In this document: positions 36,174-45,500 of the stretch, in pieces | Numbering within the stretch: position 1 is the first letter of the stretch | Layout: every line of letters starts with the position of its first letter | Assembly (NCBI GenBank): GCA_024398835.1 | Contig: JAKSIK010000003.1 | Location: forward strand, 86,938 to 150,937 | Length of the DNA: 64,000 nt | Direction of reading: 5' to 3' | From: Fibrobacter sp. | GTDB lineage: Bacteria; Fibrobacterota; Fibrobacteria; Fibrobacterales; Fibrobacteraceae | Translations under genes and position numbers: made by a program | The notes under the pieces: model-generated | The model's database searches: none | The model's input: the letters and a program-made list of their open reading frames with translations, nothing else | Told to the model about the DNA's origin: nothing

Positions 36174-37196
36174 TTGAAGCATTTTTTGTTGTTCCTGCTG
36201 TGTTTTTTTGTTGCTTTTTCCTTTGGTCAGGAAACGCTTCCCGTATACAAGAAGGTGAAAAAGAAAATTGCCGTGGAGAATCCTGTGGGGGAACTCGCCA
36301 AATCGGATTGGATTAAGGAACTTCCGATTCCCAAGGAAAAGGTGAAGAAAGTTTACTATGTGAAAGACAAAAAGAACAAGAAAAAGAAGAAAAAACAGGT
36401 GAAGTGGGTGATGCAAGATCCGGCTACGCCGCCAGAATATGTGCCCATTGATTGCAAATTTGGCCATGTTTTTGTCCGTCGTGCAGATTTGGCCCGCTTT
36501 AAGCAGGCATCCCTGGATTTGAGCGGAGAATATGCATCTGCTACAGGTAGCATTTTCCTTAAGAAATCGCCAAATAATCCCAAAAAGTTCAATGTCATTA
36601 TCCAGAATGGACCTGTAGGGGATCGGGCTGAAATTGAAATGGGTGATGTGGTTGCTCAAGAATCTAACGGCCACGCTCGTTTGACTTATACGGAAGATGG
36701 ATGTTCTGTGGATATAGGAGTAAATAATCGTCAGGTGACGGTTGTGCAGCGTGGCTGTAGCGAGTATAATTCTGGGAAATACAAATTGGAAGGGGACTAT
36801 AAGACTTACAAGGGCAATACCAACAAAGTGGAAATTTTCAACATGCCCGAAGAAACTTTCAAGTTTGGAAAGTACATGTGGTGCCCTGGGGGAACGGGAA
36901 CTTGTGAGAAGGTGAAGGATGACAACGGAAAGGTCTACATTACCTGGAGCAAGGATAATAAGGGCTTTATTGAACGCAAGGCAGGGGATGAAGTTCATAC
37001 CTATAGACCTTTTGAGCATGTGATTCCTAACAAGAAAACATTCTACAAAGGGGAGAAGCCTATTGCCATTAAAACCAAGCGTACGGATATTTCTGGCGAA
37101 TGGATGATTTGGTATTTTTACCCTAAGGCGGAACGTTTGAAAATGGTTCGTGCTGGTCTTCCGGAAGACCGGGCCTACATGGAAATTTACGAATGA
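36174..37196 (+). CDS. Exported protein of unknown function, Lys-rich
   Basis: A 340-residue protein with a signal peptide (FLLFLLCFFVAFSFGQE), a strongly basic segment at about 50-75 (KDKKNKKKKKK), and a rest with no recognised domain, containing several Cys (DCKFG, EDGCS, QRGCSEY, MWCPGGTGTCEK). I cannot name it. The start is TTG, supported by AGAGG six bases upstream and by the signal peptide; the first internal ATG comes far downstream. The stop overlaps the PIN-domain gene start (ATGA), so the two are coupled. Confidence 0.65.
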   Translation: MKHFLLFLLCFFVAFSFGQETLPVYKKVKKKIAVENPVGELAKSDWIKELPIPKEKVKKVYYVKDKKNKKKKKKQVKWVMQDPATPPEYVPIDCKFGHVFVRRADLARFKQASLDLSGEYASATGSIFLKKSPNNPKKFNVIIQNGPVGDRAEIEMGDVVAQESNGHARLTYTEDGCSVDIGVNNRQVTVVQRGCSEYNSGKYKLEGDYKTYKGNTNKVEIFNMPEETFKFGKYMWCPGGTGTCEKVKDDNGKVYITWSKDNKGFIERKAGDEVHTYRPFEHVIPNKKTFYKGEKPIAIKTKRTDISGEWMIWYFYPKAERLKMVRAGLPEDRAYMEIYE

Positions 37197-37627
37197 TAGA
37201 CTCTATTGAAAAATCTCGAATTTTGTTCTTGGATACGGAACCCTTAATCCGGCTGTTGCAGATGCATCCAGACTATTATCCTGTAGTGTCTGGCGTTTTG
37301 GACCGGGTGTATGAGAAGAATATCCAGGTGATGGTGTCGCCTGTTACTTTGTTTGAAATCTCACAAAAGGCTTTTGTTGCCGGAGATTCCGTGCTTCCGC
37401 GGCAGTACCGTGAATTCTTTGAGAATTCCGCCAACGTGAATATGGTTCCCGTTAGTGGGGAGGTTTCTGTGAAGGCTGCAGAACTCTCTGCCAAGTACAA
37501 ATTGGGAACGGAAGAGGCCATAAGGCTCGCGACAGCCTACACATGTGGCGCCGATGCCATTCTTACGGATAATGCTGCATGGAAAGATATGACTGACGTG
37601 GCCGTATTTACGCTGGACGACCTGTAA
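37193..37627 (+). CDS. PIN-domain protein (VapC-like ribonuclease fold)
   Basis: A 144-residue PIN domain: the acidic residues expected at the active site are seen in ILFLDTEPLIRLL, SPVTLFEIS, LGTEEAIRLATAY and GADAILTDNAAW. PIN proteins cut RNA; VapC toxins of similar size come with a VapB antitoxin, but no small antitoxin gene precedes this one. Instead it overlaps an exported-protein gene by 4 bases. It could be a solitary RNase or an orphan toxin. Confidence 0.8.
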   Translation: MIDSIEKSRILFLDTEPLIRLLQMHPDYYPVVSGVLDRVYEKNIQVMVSPVTLFEISQKAFVAGDSVLPRQYREFFENSANVNMVPVSGEVSVKAAELSAKYKLGTEEAIRLATAYTCGADAILTDNAAWKDMTDVAVFTLDDL

Positions 37628-37698
37628 TTCAAGACGACCGCCGCTAATCCACATTCATAGTTTGCTATCTTTTCCGTGAAAATTGAAACGGAGTTTTT

Positions 37699-39153
37699 AT
37701 GCCTAACTATTGTCCTGTTATTGGTCTTGAAATCCATTGTCAGCTTGCTACCAAGACAAAGATGTTTTGTGGTTGCGAAATTGAAGTGAACACAACCCCC
37801 AATAAGCATGTTTGCCCGGTTTGCCTGGGTATGCCGGGTGCCATGCCCGTCCCCAATAAGAAGGCTGTGGAATACGCCATTCGCTTGGGCCTTGCGTTGA
37901 ATTGTGAAATTGATTTGAACGCCATGTGGACCCGTAAGAATTACTTCTATCCAGATCTGCCCAAGGGCTATCAGATTACCCAGACTGGCGGACTTCCGGT
38001 GTATGACCATCCCATTTGCAAGAATGGCTGGTTGGAAATCGTGAAGGCTGATGGCACCAAGAAGCGCGTGGGCATTACCCGTATCCACATGGAAGAGGAT
38101 GCTGGTAAGCTCATTCACGATATGAACCCCACGGATAGCCATTTTGATGCCAACCGCTGCGGAACTCCGCTTTGTGAAATTGTGACTGAACCGGATATCC
38201 GCACGCCGGAAGAAGCGGTGTTGGTCCTGAAGAAAATCAAGCAGACCCTCGAATACACGCGGGTGAGTAACGCCAACATGGAAAACGGCAACATGCGTTG
38301 CGACGGAAACATCAGTCTCCGCCCGTCGGAAGATGCTCCCTTTGGCACTCGTGCAGAAATTAAGAACCTGAACAGCTTTACCAACCTGGAAAAGGCTCTT
38401 TATGCGGAAATCAGCCTCCAGAGCGTGACGCTGGATGCGGGCAAGGAAGTGGAACAGTGCACCAAACGCTATGACCCCAATGCGGACAAGACGTATGTGA
38501 TTCGCAGTAAGGAAGACGCTCATGATTACAAGTACTTCCCGGAACCGGACATGGTGCGCCTTGTGACGGACCCTGCCTTCGTGGAAGAAATCCGGAAGAC
38601 CCTTCCTGAACTGCCGGATGCTCGTCGTGAACGCTTCATGAAGGACTTTGGTGTTTCGGAATACGATGCCCAGGTGCTGACGGATGACCGCGATGTGAGC
38701 GAATGGTACGATACTGCTGCCAAGGATTGCAAGAACGGCAAGGTTCTCGCCAACTGGGTCATTACAGAACTCCTCGCCAAGGTGAAGGATATTGAAGGAG
38801 GCCTTTCCTCTCTTAAAATCAAGCCGGAACAGCTCTGCGCTCTGGTGAACATGATTGAAGACAAGACCATCAACGGAAAGATTGCGAAGACTGTTTTTGC
38901 CGAGATGTTTGAGACGGGCGATGATCCTGCAAAGATTGTGAAGGACAAGGGTCTGGTGCAGGTGACGGACACCGCTGCGATTGAAGCCATAGTCCGTGAA
39001 GTCTGTGCTGCCAATGCTGCCCAGTTCGCTGAATTCAAGGCGGGGAAGGTGGCTTTGAAGGGCTTCCTGGTGGGCATGACCATGCGGAAGTCTGGTGGCA
39101 AAGCTAACCCGGGCATTGTGAACCAGCTTTTGGATAAGATTGCCAAGGAATAA
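37699..39153 (+). CDS. gatB: Asp/Glu-tRNA amidotransferase subunit B
   Basis: A 484-residue GatB, the tRNA-binding and kinase subunit of GatCAB, which converts Glu-tRNA(Gln) or Asp-tRNA(Asn) to the amidated forms. Signatures: VIGLEIHCQLATKTKMFCGC (Zn-type Cys with CPVCLGMPG), FYPDLPKGYQITQ, GITRIHMEEDAGKL, MRCDGNISL and the YKYFPEPDM stretch, with the YqeY-like helical tail at the end. Subunits A and C are not in the window, so they are encoded elsewhere. CGGAG precedes the ATG. Confidence 0.97.
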   Translation: MPNYCPVIGLEIHCQLATKTKMFCGCEIEVNTTPNKHVCPVCLGMPGAMPVPNKKAVEYAIRLGLALNCEIDLNAMWTRKNYFYPDLPKGYQITQTGGLPVYDHPICKNGWLEIVKADGTKKRVGITRIHMEEDAGKLIHDMNPTDSHFDANRCGTPLCEIVTEPDIRTPEEAVLVLKKIKQTLEYTRVSNANMENGNMRCDGNISLRPSEDAPFGTRAEIKNLNSFTNLEKALYAEISLQSVTLDAGKEVEQCTKRYDPNADKTYVIRSKEDAHDYKYFPEPDMVRLVTDPAFVEEIRKTLPELPDARRERFMKDFGVSEYDAQVLTDDRDVSEWYDTAAKDCKNGKVLANWVITELLAKVKDIEGGLSSLKIKPEQLCALVNMIEDKTINGKIAKTVFAEMFETGDDPAKIVKDKGLVQVTDTAAIEAIVREVCAANAAQFAEFKAGKVALKGFLVGMTMRKSGGKANPGIVNQLLDKIAKE

Positions 39154-39205
39154 TCGTTGATCGATTCAACGCAACAGAGGAAAGAGAGCCTCTTTCATTT
39201 TGATT

Positions 39206-39234
39206 GTCATTGCGAGCCTGTGGCGAAGCAATCT
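39206..39234. repeat. Interspersed repeat (CATTGCGAG family), second copy
   Basis: GTCATTGCGAGCC...GGCGAAGCAATCT, matching the left half of the element at 10527. It ends 3 bases before the start codon of the small exported-protein gene and may carry part of its 5' untranslated region. Confidence 0.65.
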
Positions 39235-39237
39235 AGA

Positions 39238-39552
39238 ATGGTACTTTGGTGCGTTGTTTTCCTTGCTTGTTTCTTCCTTGCGCCATCGTCCATGGCAGCG
39301 GACAAATTGGACAAATACGATTCCGCCTATGTGAGCACACTCAACATGACGGATGCGGAAATTGCGGAAACCTACGGAGTGGATTCTTCCAAGATTTCGA
39401 CGGGCCCCACTTTGCAGGAATTGAATGAAGAAAATCCGAGCTACGTGAAGCGCGATTACGACCACAAGCAACAGGTTATTGTGGGAAGCGTCATCATGTT
39501 TTGCGTGGCGCTGGCAATGGTTTTAATGAACAACTACAACCCGAAGCGGTGA
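39238..39552 (+). CDS. Small exported membrane-anchored protein
   Basis: A 104-residue protein: N-terminal signal or anchor (VVFLACFFLAPSSMAAD), a polar middle with a YGVDSS segment, and a C-terminal membrane helix (IVGSVIMFCVALAMVLM) followed by NNYNPKR. No family recognised. The frame stays open upstream, but that part translates the interspersed repeat at 39206 (CHCEPVAKQSR), so I start at the ATG just after the repeat. Confidence 0.6.
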   Translation: MVLWCVVFLACFFLAPSSMAADKLDKYDSAYVSTLNMTDAEIAETYGVDSSKISTGPTLQELNEENPSYVKRDYDHKQQVIVGSVIMFCVALAMVLMNNYNPKR

Positions 39553-39628
39553 AAATAATGCAGAATGATGAATGCAGAATTAAGAATTATTTCGGGTATG
39601 GAAGCTTTTAAATTATATGAGGTAGAAT

Positions 39629-40363
39629 ATGAAATATACTGATGAAGCGAAGTTGAATTTTAAGGCTCTTTCCAAGAACCCGTATCCCGGTCGTGGAATT
39701 GTTCTCGGTACCAGTCCCGATGGAAAGTTCTTTGTCCAGGTGTACTGGATTATGGGCCGTAGCGTGAATAGCCGGAACCGTATTTTTGAGATGGAAGCGA
39801 AGACGGGCTTTATGAAGACCAAGGCTTTTGACGAATCCAAGCTGACGGATCCACACCTCATCATCTACTATCCGGCTCGCCATACTGCTGATGCCCAGAT
39901 TATTACCAATGGTGACCAGACCGATACCATCTATGATGCTTTGAAGTTGGGTGGCACTTTTGAAAGTGCTCTTCGTACGCGCCAGTATGAGGATGATGCT
40001 CCCAACTTCACGCCTCGCATTAGCGGCATTCACTACAAGAATGCAGAACCGGCTGTGTATAAACTTTCCATTTTGAAGAGCCGTAACAACTGCGAATGCG
40101 CTGGCTGCGAACGCTATACATTCGAGTTTGAAAAGGCTTTAGCTGGCCTCGGGCACTTCATTAGTACTTATGAAACGGATGGAAGTCCCATTCCCAGCTT
40201 CAACGATTTCCCGAAACTGATGCCGATTTTTGACAGTGCTGATGAAACCTTGAAGAAGTATTGGGCTGCTCTCAATAAGGACAACAAGGTTTCTCTCATG
40301 GTCAAGTGGATTGACCGGAAGACCTTCAAGGCAAAGACCTTGATTGTCAATAAAAACATTTAA
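39629..40363 (+). CDS. purO: IMP cyclohydrolase, PurO type
   Basis: A 244-residue protein of the IMP cyclohydrolase family first defined in archaea: NPYPGRGIVLGTSPDGKF at the N terminus, VQVYWIMGRSVNSRNRIF, and later TPRISGIHYK. It should close FAICAR to IMP, the last step of purine synthesis, a job done in most bacteria by PurH. Whether this genome also has a full PurH cannot be told. Some bacterial relatives occur in Clostridia and the FCB group. GAGGTAGA lies before the ATG. Confidence 0.82.
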   Translation: MKYTDEAKLNFKALSKNPYPGRGIVLGTSPDGKFFVQVYWIMGRSVNSRNRIFEMEAKTGFMKTKAFDESKLTDPHLIIYYPARHTADAQIITNGDQTDTIYDALKLGGTFESALRTRQYEDDAPNFTPRISGIHYKNAEPAVYKLSILKSRNNCECAGCERYTFEFEKALAGLGHFISTYETDGSPIPSFNDFPKLMPIFDSADETLKKYWAALNKDNKVSLMVKWIDRKTFKAKTLIVNKNI

Positions 40364-40377
40364 TTGAATTCCCTAGG

Positions 40378-41364
40378 TTAGGAGCACTTGAGCACCTGAC
40401 CGGGGCGGATTCTGTCTCCCTTCAGGTGGTTGAGCTGTTTTAGCCGCCGGACGGAGATGCCGTATTTTCGAGCGATTTTTCCGAGGCAATCTCCACGGCG
40501 GACCTTGTAATAGCGGTGTTTGCTGAGTTCTTTCTGGAACTCGTCCTCGGTTGTCTGTAGGGCCGCCAGGTCAATGGAGGCAACTGTATTGAGGAAGGTT
40601 CCTTCCTCGAAGTTGAAGACCGTAGTCGGGTCGATATAGAGCCCGTGGTAGCGCATCTCGAAATGGAGGTGTGCCCCGAAGGAACGGCCCGTGTTTCCGC
40701 CGACGCCGATGGTATCGCCAGCTTGTAATTCGTCGCCGACTTTTACCTGCCAGCTGGCAAGGTGTGCATATAGAGTGGTGAGACCATTTCCGTGATCCAA
40801 AATGACGTATTTGCCATAGCCGCGACGTCGCCCTTGATTTCGTATCAGTTTTACGGTGCCCGCGAAGGCGGCGACGATGGTGCGGTCTTCTCCATGGCAG
40901 AGGCCGAGATCCACACCGCGATGCATGCGATAGGTGCGGATGCCGTAGGGACTTGCGATACGACGGCTTTCTGAGGGGATGACCGCTGTGGTCATGTCCA
41001 GTTCAAGAGTCTTGAGAATACTGTCGCTAGCGGTAGAATCGGCGAAGAGGGAATCCGTAGCTGCAGCCAACTCCGCATCCGCTTCCTCCTGGGACATTTC
41101 CTCGCTGTTCTCAGTATTCTCGCTATAACTCGAATCGTCAGATTCTTCTTTATTTTCAATATTTTCTGCAGATTCGTTACTTAAGCTTGGCTCTTCGTTA
41201 CCCGCATTTATAGGAGATTCATTTGATTCTATTTGTTCGACAGAGACAGAATCATTCGCTTGAAGCTTGTTCTGAAAAAATTCTGAATCCTCAGTTAAAC
41301 TAACATCTCTTGCGCAGATGGTTAAGGGGAATAGAGTTGCTAGGATTAGAATTTTTATTTTCAC
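40378..41364 (-). CDS. M23 peptidase with C-terminal LysM domain
   Basis: A 328-residue exported cell-wall hydrolase. Signal peptide (ILILATLFPLTICA), a Ser/Glu/Asn-rich low-complexity linker (about 20-115), a lysostaphin-type M23 domain (about 150-255) with zinc ligands in HRGVDLG and HLHFEM and the intervening GLTTLYAHLA, and a LysM repeat at the end (YYKVRRGDCLGKIARKYGIS). The motifs are complete, so active endopeptidase is plausible, unlike EnvC/NlpD-type activators. Confidence 0.9.
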   Translation of the reverse strand: MKIKILILATLFPLTICARDVSLTEDSEFFQNKLQANDSVSVEQIESNESPINAGNEEPSLSNESAENIENKEESDDSSYSENTENSEEMSQEEADAELAAATDSLFADSTASDSILKTLELDMTTAVIPSESRRIASPYGIRTYRMHRGVDLGLCHGEDRTIVAAFAGTVKLIRNQGRRRGYGKYVILDHGNGLTTLYAHLASWQVKVGDELQAGDTIGVGGNTGRSFGAHLHFEMRYHGLYIDPTTVFNFEEGTFLNTVASIDLAALQTTEDEFQKELSKHRYYKVRRGDCLGKIARKYGISVRRLKQLNHLKGDRIRPGQVLKCS

Positions 41365-41402
41365 GCTAAGATCACTAAATGGATAAATTTTGGAATTCTG
41401 AC

Positions 41403-41909
41403 TTAATGGGCAAGTACTTTTTCAATTTCTGCAACATAAAGCGAATGCATTGTATCGTTTGTGTAAAATTGCTCTTTGATTCGCTTATCTAAGAAGGAGC
41501 TTTCTTCAAGTTTTTGGGTATAAAGTTTTTTGCAGATGAGACATTTTTTAGCTTTTTCAAAAATAGGGAGACCATCTTCAAGGGATACTTCCATTCCGGA
41601 TACTTTAATCTTATCTTCGTCTCGTCCAGATACTCGCCCAAAATATCCGAGTTCTTTTTTGAATTCGCCTTCAAAGAAATTTAGCGTGAGTCTTTCGTTT
41701 GAATCGACAAATTCCTTTGTATAGCGTGTCTGCCGGATAAAGATAAAGGCAACGGGTTTGTTCCAAAGGATTCCTAGGCCGCCCCAACTTGCTGTCATTG
41801 CATTTATTTTCCCCTCTTTTTCTGCGGCAATGAGCATCCATTCCGTTCCAATCATTTTGAAGGGGTTGTTTGCTAGTTCTTCGGGTTTGATAAGTTTAAA
41901 GTTTCCCAT
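41403..41909 (-). CDS. Flavin reductase-like FMN-binding protein
   Basis: A 168-residue split-barrel flavoprotein. The family pattern is seen in WMLIAAEKEGKINAMTASWG, the central PVAFIFIRQTRYTKEF and LTLNFFEGEFKKELGYFGRVSG. Members bind FMN and act as flavin reductases or NADH-FMN oxidoreductases; the precise reaction is not known. It is followed by the M23 gene on the same strand (38-base gap). Confidence 0.85.
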   Translation of the reverse strand: MGNFKLIKPEELANNPFKMIGTEWMLIAAEKEGKINAMTASWGGLGILWNKPVAFIFIRQTRYTKEFVDSNERLTLNFFEGEFKKELGYFGRVSGRDEDKIKVSGMEVSLEDGLPIFEKAKKCLICKKLYTQKLEESSFLDKRIKEQFYTNDTMHSLYVAEIEKVLAH

Positions 41910-41949
41910 GGATTCCTCGGTTATTTTTACGAATATAATTTAATTTGGC

Positions 41950-41978
41950 TTGATTTATGTGGCTTGAATTATTATATT
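41950..41978 (+). promoter_or_regulatory. Promoter of tRNA-Pro
   Basis: TTGATT (41950-41955), 17-base spacer, TATATT (41973-41978) continuing as TATATTTG. The tRNA begins 11 bases after the -10, so there is almost no 5' leader. Confidence 0.7.
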
Positions 41979-41988
41979 TGCGTTGCTT

Positions 41989-42062
41989 CGGGGTGTAGCT
42001 CAGCCTGGTAGAGCGTCTGCTTTGGGAGCAGAATGTCGTCAGTTCGAATCTGGCTACCCCGA
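41989..42062 (+). tRNA. tRNA-Pro (TGG)
   Basis: Plus-strand cloverleaf: acceptor CGGGGTG/TACCCCG, D arm GCTC...GAGC, anticodon stem TCTGC/GCAGA with loop TTTGGGA (anticodon TGG), T arm GTCAG-TTCGAAT-CTGGC and discriminator A73. CCA is not encoded. The 3' end is duplicated 190 bases downstream. Confidence 0.95.
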
Positions 42063-42067
42063 TACGA

Positions 42068-42097
42068 AAAGAACCCTCCTTGTTGGGGTTCTTTTTG
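42068..42097 (+). terminator. Terminator of tRNA-Pro
   Basis: AGAACCC/GGGTTCT stem followed by TTTTTG, starting 6 bases after the tRNA. Confidence 0.8.
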
Positions 42098-42110
42098 TAT
42101 TTGTATAGCT

Positions 42111-42234
42111 AATCGAACTGACCAGTTCGATTAAAATTTGCGAGAGCGTAGCGAACAAGCAAATTTTAAGCCTTGACTTGAGCGAAGCTCAAGCAAGCCC
42201 GGAGGGCAAAATTTGAAACGAAGTGAAAATTTTG
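42111..42234. repeat. Cluster of four consecutive perfect inverted repeats
   Basis: In 124 bases: AATCGAACTG/CAGTTCGATT (42111-42132, 2-base spacer), TTAAAATTTGC/GCAAATTTTAA (42131-42169), CTTGAGC/GCTCAAG (42177-42193, GAA loop) and CAAAATTT/AAATTTTG (42207-42234). The words GCGTAGCG and GCGAAGC recur in the prophage hairpin at 63840. No ORF here. This cluster fills most of the 517-base gap between tRNA-Pro and nifJ. Confidence 0.7.
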
Positions 42235-42237
42235 GCC

Positions 42238-42260
42238 ATCTGGCAACCCCGATACGAAAG
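42238..42260 (+). repeat. Duplicate of the tRNA-Pro 3' end
   Basis: Matches 42048-42070 (T arm end, acceptor 3' strand and the bases after it) with one mismatch over the core and is followed by its own terminator. Either an attachment-site scar or a remnant of a lost second tRNA gene. Confidence 0.65.
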
Positions 42261-42285
42261 AGGTCTCCTTGAGGGACCTTTTTTC
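42260..42285 (+). terminator. Terminator after the duplicated tRNA-Pro end
   Basis: AGGTCTCC/GGGACCT stem (one G-U pair) followed by TTTTTT. Confidence 0.7.
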
Positions 42286-42414
42286 GTATCTTAGATTACC
42301 AGACCATCTTCTAAAAAAACGACCTTGTTCTCCACAAAGTGGATAACTCGACTAAGGTGCTAAAGCACCAAGTCTCGTATATTTCGAACGGAGACCATTT
42401 TGATTATGATTTAT

Positions 42415-42567
42415 GAAAGTCCCATAAATCATAATTCGTACTTCATAATTGTCCATAATCAAAAAGAACCCCAGCACTTTCGTACCGGGATTCTTTTTCA
42501 ATTACAAGTTATGAATTACTAATTACGAGAAAGTCTCATAAATCATAATTTGTACTTCATAATTGTC
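42415..42567. repeat. Pair of 39-bp direct repeats (42415-42453 and 42529-42567)
   Basis: Both copies begin GAAAGT and end CTTCATAATTGTC, with two mismatches. A terminator-like hairpin lies between them. Composition is as in the short-word repeats before thiD. Confidence 0.65.
42461..42498 (-). terminator. Imperfect hairpin, probably nifJ terminator
   Basis: AAGAACCCC/GGGATTCTT arms with a mismatch and T runs on both sides, so it could act in both directions. It is the first hairpin downstream of nifJ. Confidence 0.55.
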
Positions 42568-42579
42568 TTCAGTCGAAGA

Positions 42580-45500
42580 CTAAAGACTGATCAGCCCTTC
42601 GGTGTCCTTGCTCATCGCTTCGTAGAATGCGAAGCGTGCATCCACTTCCTTCTGGAGGTCGTCGGCGAGCTTCTTAGCCACTTCCGGATTGTTACGGGTG
42701 AGCTGCTTGTAGCGGTTTTCGGTGTAGATGTATTCTGCAACCGGAATCGTCGGCTTCTTGGAGTCGAGAACAAGCGGAGCCTTGCCTTCGGCAGCGAGAG
42801 CCGGATTGTAGTGGAGCAGAGTCCAGTAACCGGAATCCACAGCCATCTTCTGGTGAGCGAGCTGGCTGTTGAGATCGAAACCGTGGTTGATGCAGGGGCA
42901 GTAGCAGATGATCAGAGACGGACCATTGTGAGCTTCTGCTTCCTGAAGAACCTTCAGAGCCTGAGCGTCGTTTGCGCCGAGGGCGATGCGGCCCACGTAC
43001 ACGTTCTTGTAGCTCATGGCGATAAGGCCGAGGTCCTTCTTGCCAGCGCGCTTACCGGCGGCTGCGAAGAGGGCGACGGCGCCACGGTTCGTGGACTTGG
43101 AAGCCTGTCCACCCGTGTTGGAGTACACTTCGGTATCCAGCACGCAGATGTTCACGTTTTCGCCAGAAGCGATAACGTGGTCGAGGCCACCGTAACCGAT
43201 GTCGTATGCCCAACCGTCACCACCGAAGATCCACACGGACTTCTTCACGAGGTAGTCGGCGAATTCGTCGCGGAGGCTTACGGAAGCTTCGTCCGTAGCA
43301 CCAGCGAGAGCAGCCTTCAAAGCGGCAACGTTTTCACGCTGGGCCTTGATGCCGGCTTCGTCGCTCTGATCCTGGGTCGTGAGCTTTTCCTTGAGGTCAG
43401 CCGGGACGTTCACGGCTTCGAGGAGACTCAAGGCCTGGTTGGCGTGCTTCGTGATACCGAGGCGCATGCCGAGACCGAATTCAGCGTTGTCTTCGAACAA
43501 GCTGTTGGCCCAAGCCGGACCGCGGCCTTCCTTGTTCTTGGCCCACGGCGTGGTCGGGAGGTTACCGCCGTAAATGGAGGAGCAACCCGTAGCGTTTGCA
43601 ATCATCATGCGGTCGCCGAACAACTGGGAAACGAGACGCACGTAAGCGGTTTCGCCGCAGCCTGCGCAAGAGCCAGAGAATTCGAACAACGGTTCGAGGA
43701 GCATAGCCTGCTTGACGAGGTTCTTGTTGACCTTGGTGCGGTCGAATTCCGGCAGGTCGACGAAGAAGTCCCAGCACTTGCCTTCCTGAACCTTGATCGG
43801 TTCCTGCGGCACCATGTTGATGGCCTTCTTGGTTTCGTCGGTCTTGTCCTTACCGATACAAGCCTGAGTACAAACGCCGCAACCCGTACAGTCGTAGCTG
43901 GAAACGGAGATGGCGAATACCGGCTTTTCGCTTCCTTCGAGCTTGAAGCCCTTGGCAGCGGTGAACTTGAAGCCTTCCGGAGCGTTCTTCACGGCGGATT
44001 CGTCCACAACCTTCACGCGGATGGCTGCATGCGGGCAGACCATGGCGCACTTGCCGCACTGAACGCAGGCGTCCGGATTCCAGGACGGGATGTTCAGGGC
44101 GAGGTCGCGCTTTTCGTACTTGGTGGTGCCGGTCGGGAACACACCGTCGCAAGGCATCTTGGAAACGGGGAGCTTTTCACCGTTGCCGCGGATGATTTCG
44201 GCGGTCACGTCGTTCACGAATGCCGGAGCGTCGCCGTGGATGGCTTCGCGGAATTCCTTAGTGCTGGTAACAGCGGCCGGAACCTTGACTTCGAAGAGGT
44301 TTGCAAGAGAAGCATCGATAGCGTCCCAGTTCTTCTGGACCACTTCCATGCCCTTCTTGGCGTAAGTCTTTTCGGCGTACTTCTTGATGTACTTGATAGC
44401 GGTATCGGCGTCGAGCACGTTACCGAGCTTAGAGAAGAAGCAGGTCTGCATCACAGTGTTGATGCGACGGCCCATGCCAGTCTTTGCGGCCACGGCGTAA
44501 GCGTCGATGACGAACACCTTGAGCTGCTTGTCGATGATAGCCTGCTGCACCGGACGCGGGAAGGTATCCCAAACGGTGTCTGCGGAGTGCGGAGTGTTCA
44601 CGAGGAACGTTGCACCCTTCTTGGCAAACTTCAGCATGTCCACGGATTCCAGGTGCGGAGTGTGGTGGCAAGCGACGAAGTCGGCTTCGTTTTCGCCAAT
44701 CAGGTACGGGGCGTCGATGATGCTCTTACCAAAGCGGAGGTGAGAGGTCGTCATGGAGCCGGACTTCTTGGAGTCGTAAACAAAGTAACCCTGAGCGTTG
44801 TTTTCGGTTTCGTTACCGATAATCTTGATGGAGTTCTTGTTGGCGCCGACGGTACCGTCGGAACCGAGACCGAAGAACATGGCCTGGAAGAAGTCGGAGT
44901 CGAGCTTGAAGTTCGGGTCGACAGTGAGGCTTGTGTTGCAGACGTCATCGTTGATACCGACAGTGAAGCGAGCATTCGGGTCGGCCTTGGCGAGTTCGTC
45001 GAAGATAGCCTTGACCATGGCCGGAGTGAATTCCTTGGAGGAAAGGCCATAGCGGCCGCCGATCATCTTTGGCATAGCCATCTTGCCAGCCATAACGGCT
45101 TCGGAAACGGCAGTGAGGGCGTCCTGGAACAGCGGTTCGCCAGCGGAACCCGGTTCCTTCACGCGGTCGAGGACGGCAATCTTCTTCACAGTCTTCGGGA
45201 GGGCGGCAACAACGGCTTCCATTGGGAACGGGCGGTACAGGCGCACATTGACGAGGCCGACCTTTTCGCCGTTCTTGTTGAGGTACTTCACGGTATCTGC
45301 GATGGTGCAGGTGGAAGAACCCATGGAAATGATGACGCGTTCAGCGTCAGCAGCACCGACGTAGTCCACGATGTGGTACTGACGGCCAGTGAAACTAGCA
45401 ACCTTGTCCATGTACTTCTGGACGATTTCCGGAACCTTCTTGTAGAACGGGTTCACGGTTTCGCGGCCCTGGAAGTAGACGTCCGGGTTCTGGGCGGTAC

